From positions 1-61,772 of the forward strand of contig CAYNFS010000006.1 in the NCBI GenBank assembly GCA_964396685.1: a stretch of 61,772 bases of DNA, in the 5' to 3' direction. Every line of letters starts with the position of its first letter. The stretch's first letter is position 1. The position numbers and the translations under genes were made by a program. Below are positions 60,853 to 61,772 of the stretch, piece by piece. The DNA comes from CAYNFS01 sp964396685 (GTDB taxonomy: Bacteria > Patescibacteriota > Doudnabacteria > UBA920 > 2-01-FULL-46-14). Below the pieces are notes generated by a model. That model worked only from the letters and a program-made list of their open reading frames with translations, did not search any database and was not told the DNA's origin.

Positions 60853-61763
60853 AGTGAATGGATTAAAAAATCGATTGCAAAAGATTTCGGAAGTTTTTGA
60901 CATTGAGAAAATATTATCGCTTAATCCTGATAAACAGTACATTCAAAGATATTATCAGATCAATCAAATTCCATATACTCTTTTTCATACCAACACTGAT
61001 TTAATATATATGGGCATCAGCAGGGATGGAGTGTATAAAGCTGACGATTTATTGGAAGCCGCCAGAACGGTAGAGAGAGATTTGCCAATTAAATGCCAAA
61101 AAAGTCTTGGAGCTTGCTACGGGAAGAGGAGCAAACTCTTTTTATCTGGCGAAAAAATTTCCCGGGATCGATTTCAGCGGTATTGATATATCTGACGGCC
61201 AACTTGTATATGCTTTGAAGAAAGCGGTGCACGTAAAAAATTATCATCCTCAATATGGTGACTACCATGATTTAAGCAGGTTTAGGTCCTCAACTTTCGA
61301 CGTTGCATTTGTTGTTGAGGCACTTTGTTACAGTACGAGAAAAGAAAAAGTCTTAGCCGAAGTTTTTCATGTGCTCCGAGGCGGAGGCTTATTTGTAGTT
61401 TTTGATGGGTATGTTGCTCCTCGGATAGAAGTAGAGGATGAAACTGCAATTCAGTTAACCGAAAAAGGTATGGCAGTGCCGAAATTTGAATCCTATGATT
61501 CGTTTGTGAGAAAAGCAAAACAAGCTGGATTTAAGATTACTCACGAAGAAAATGTCTCATCTTATGTTGTACCGACTATGGAAAGGTTTTCAAAGCTGGC
61601 CTCAATATTTTTCGGATTTCCGCGGTTGGCAAGATTTGTAGCGAAATTATTACCCAAAGAGTTCGCATATAATGCAGTTTCAGGCTTCTTAATGCCTGAA
61701 TTGGTGAAGTCTGGCTTAGCGCAGTATATGATTACGGTTTTGAAAAAAGAGATAACAAAATAA
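60845..61763 (+). pseudogene. SAM-dependent methyltransferase gene with a frameshift
   Basis: Two frames overlap at about 61090-61186. The first encodes MPEVNGLKNRLQK to EAARTVERDLPI; the second resumes NAKKVLELATGRGANSFYLAKKFPG, the SAM-binding motif I. It runs to 61763 with FRSSTFDVAFVVEALCYS and LRGGGLFVVFDGY. One extra base near aattaaatgcc (61089-61099) accounts for the shift. With it corrected, this is a class I methyltransferase of about 305 residues of unknown substrate (a sterol or UbiE-like branch is possible). It is either a recent pseudogene, a sequencing error, or a +1 frameshifted gene. Confidence 0.75.
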
Positions 61764-61772
61764 AATTCCCAC

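Noticed and set aside
61090..61106. Programmed -1 frameshift at the A-rich run in the methyltransferase
   Set aside because: The run is not in the X-XXY-YYZ phase and the change needed is +1, so a simple indel is more likely.
1..61772. tRNA or rRNA genes
   Set aside because: No cloverleaf with a GTTCRANNC arm and no rRNA sequence was recognised by eye on either strand; a tRNAscan or Infernal run would settle it.

Overview
The window looks like a chromosomal segment of a Candidate Phyla Radiation bacterium (Patescibacteria, most likely Parcubacteria). The signs are a near-complete str/S10/spc ribosomal run with no uL30 gene between rpsE and rplO, a zinc-type uS14, a transketolase split into two genes, a compact glycolysis/pentose-phosphate set, no biosynthetic operons, and many small membrane-anchored or toxin-antitoxin-like genes. 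UGA acts as stop (it ends EF-G, uS10 and uL24), so the Gracilibacteria/Absconditabacteria code is not in use. No tRNA, rRNA or CRISPR array was seen.

Layout. 1-1994: a three-gene block (XRE regulator, GrpB-family protein, quinone oxidoreductase-like MDR) bracketed by an exact 22-bp inverted repeat. 1995-4594: a large hairpin, a coiled-coil protein, bL28 (minus strand) and an M50 protease. 4600-9633: str region (rpsL, rpsG, fusA, a Phd-like gene, tuf) behind a structured leader. 9633-12150: rpsJ, followed by two coiled-coil/PsbP-like pairs that interrupt the S10 operon. 12197-24784: rplC to secY, adk, an archaeal-type cmk and map, behind a second structured leader with a terminator. The usual infA-rpsM-rpsK-rpsD-rpoA-rplQ tail is absent here. 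24807-32434: accessory genes: DsbA-like protein, two AbiEii-type and one MntA/HepT-type toxin-antitoxin modules, three secreted or membrane proteins with strong Shine-Dalgarno sites, and a PaaX/Cas2-like protein. 32514-40327: divergent surface proteins, one with a TIGR03437-type C-terminus and one a 1855-residue PA14/FN3 adhesin. 40411-59432: HtrA, RuvX, GalT, tpiA, rpiB, rpe, tktN/tktC, PfkB, gap, pgk, gpmI and recJ, mixed with DUF559 nucleases, another MNT/HEPN pair and more anchored PsbP-like proteins. 59575-61763: RNase HI, a lycopene-cyclase-domain protein inserted upstream of a leftover rnhA tail, and a frameshifted methyltransferase.

The most striking theme is the load of short palindromic repeats, at least ten families. 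They fill the intergenic gaps and also enter genes. They add in-frame peptides (recJ, PfkB, PsbP-like proteins), extend C-termini (rplC, gap, ruvX, DUF559), and provide start regions (Phd-like, AbiEii-like), ribosome-binding sites (cdd, tpiA, tktC, DUF559) and terminators. Two DUF559 nuclease genes are bracketed by one of these families, which makes a candidate mobile system. A 107-bp MITE-like element occurs three times around one AbiEii locus. All four toxin-antitoxin operons have a -10 box 6-7 nt before the ATG, which predicts leaderless mRNAs.

Metabolically the window supplies lower glycolysis (tpiA, gap, pgk, gpmI), the non-oxidative pentose phosphate steps (rpiB, rpe, split tkt), sugar activation (galT, PfkB) and much of the translation machinery. 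All calls come from reading the sequence; no database search was run.
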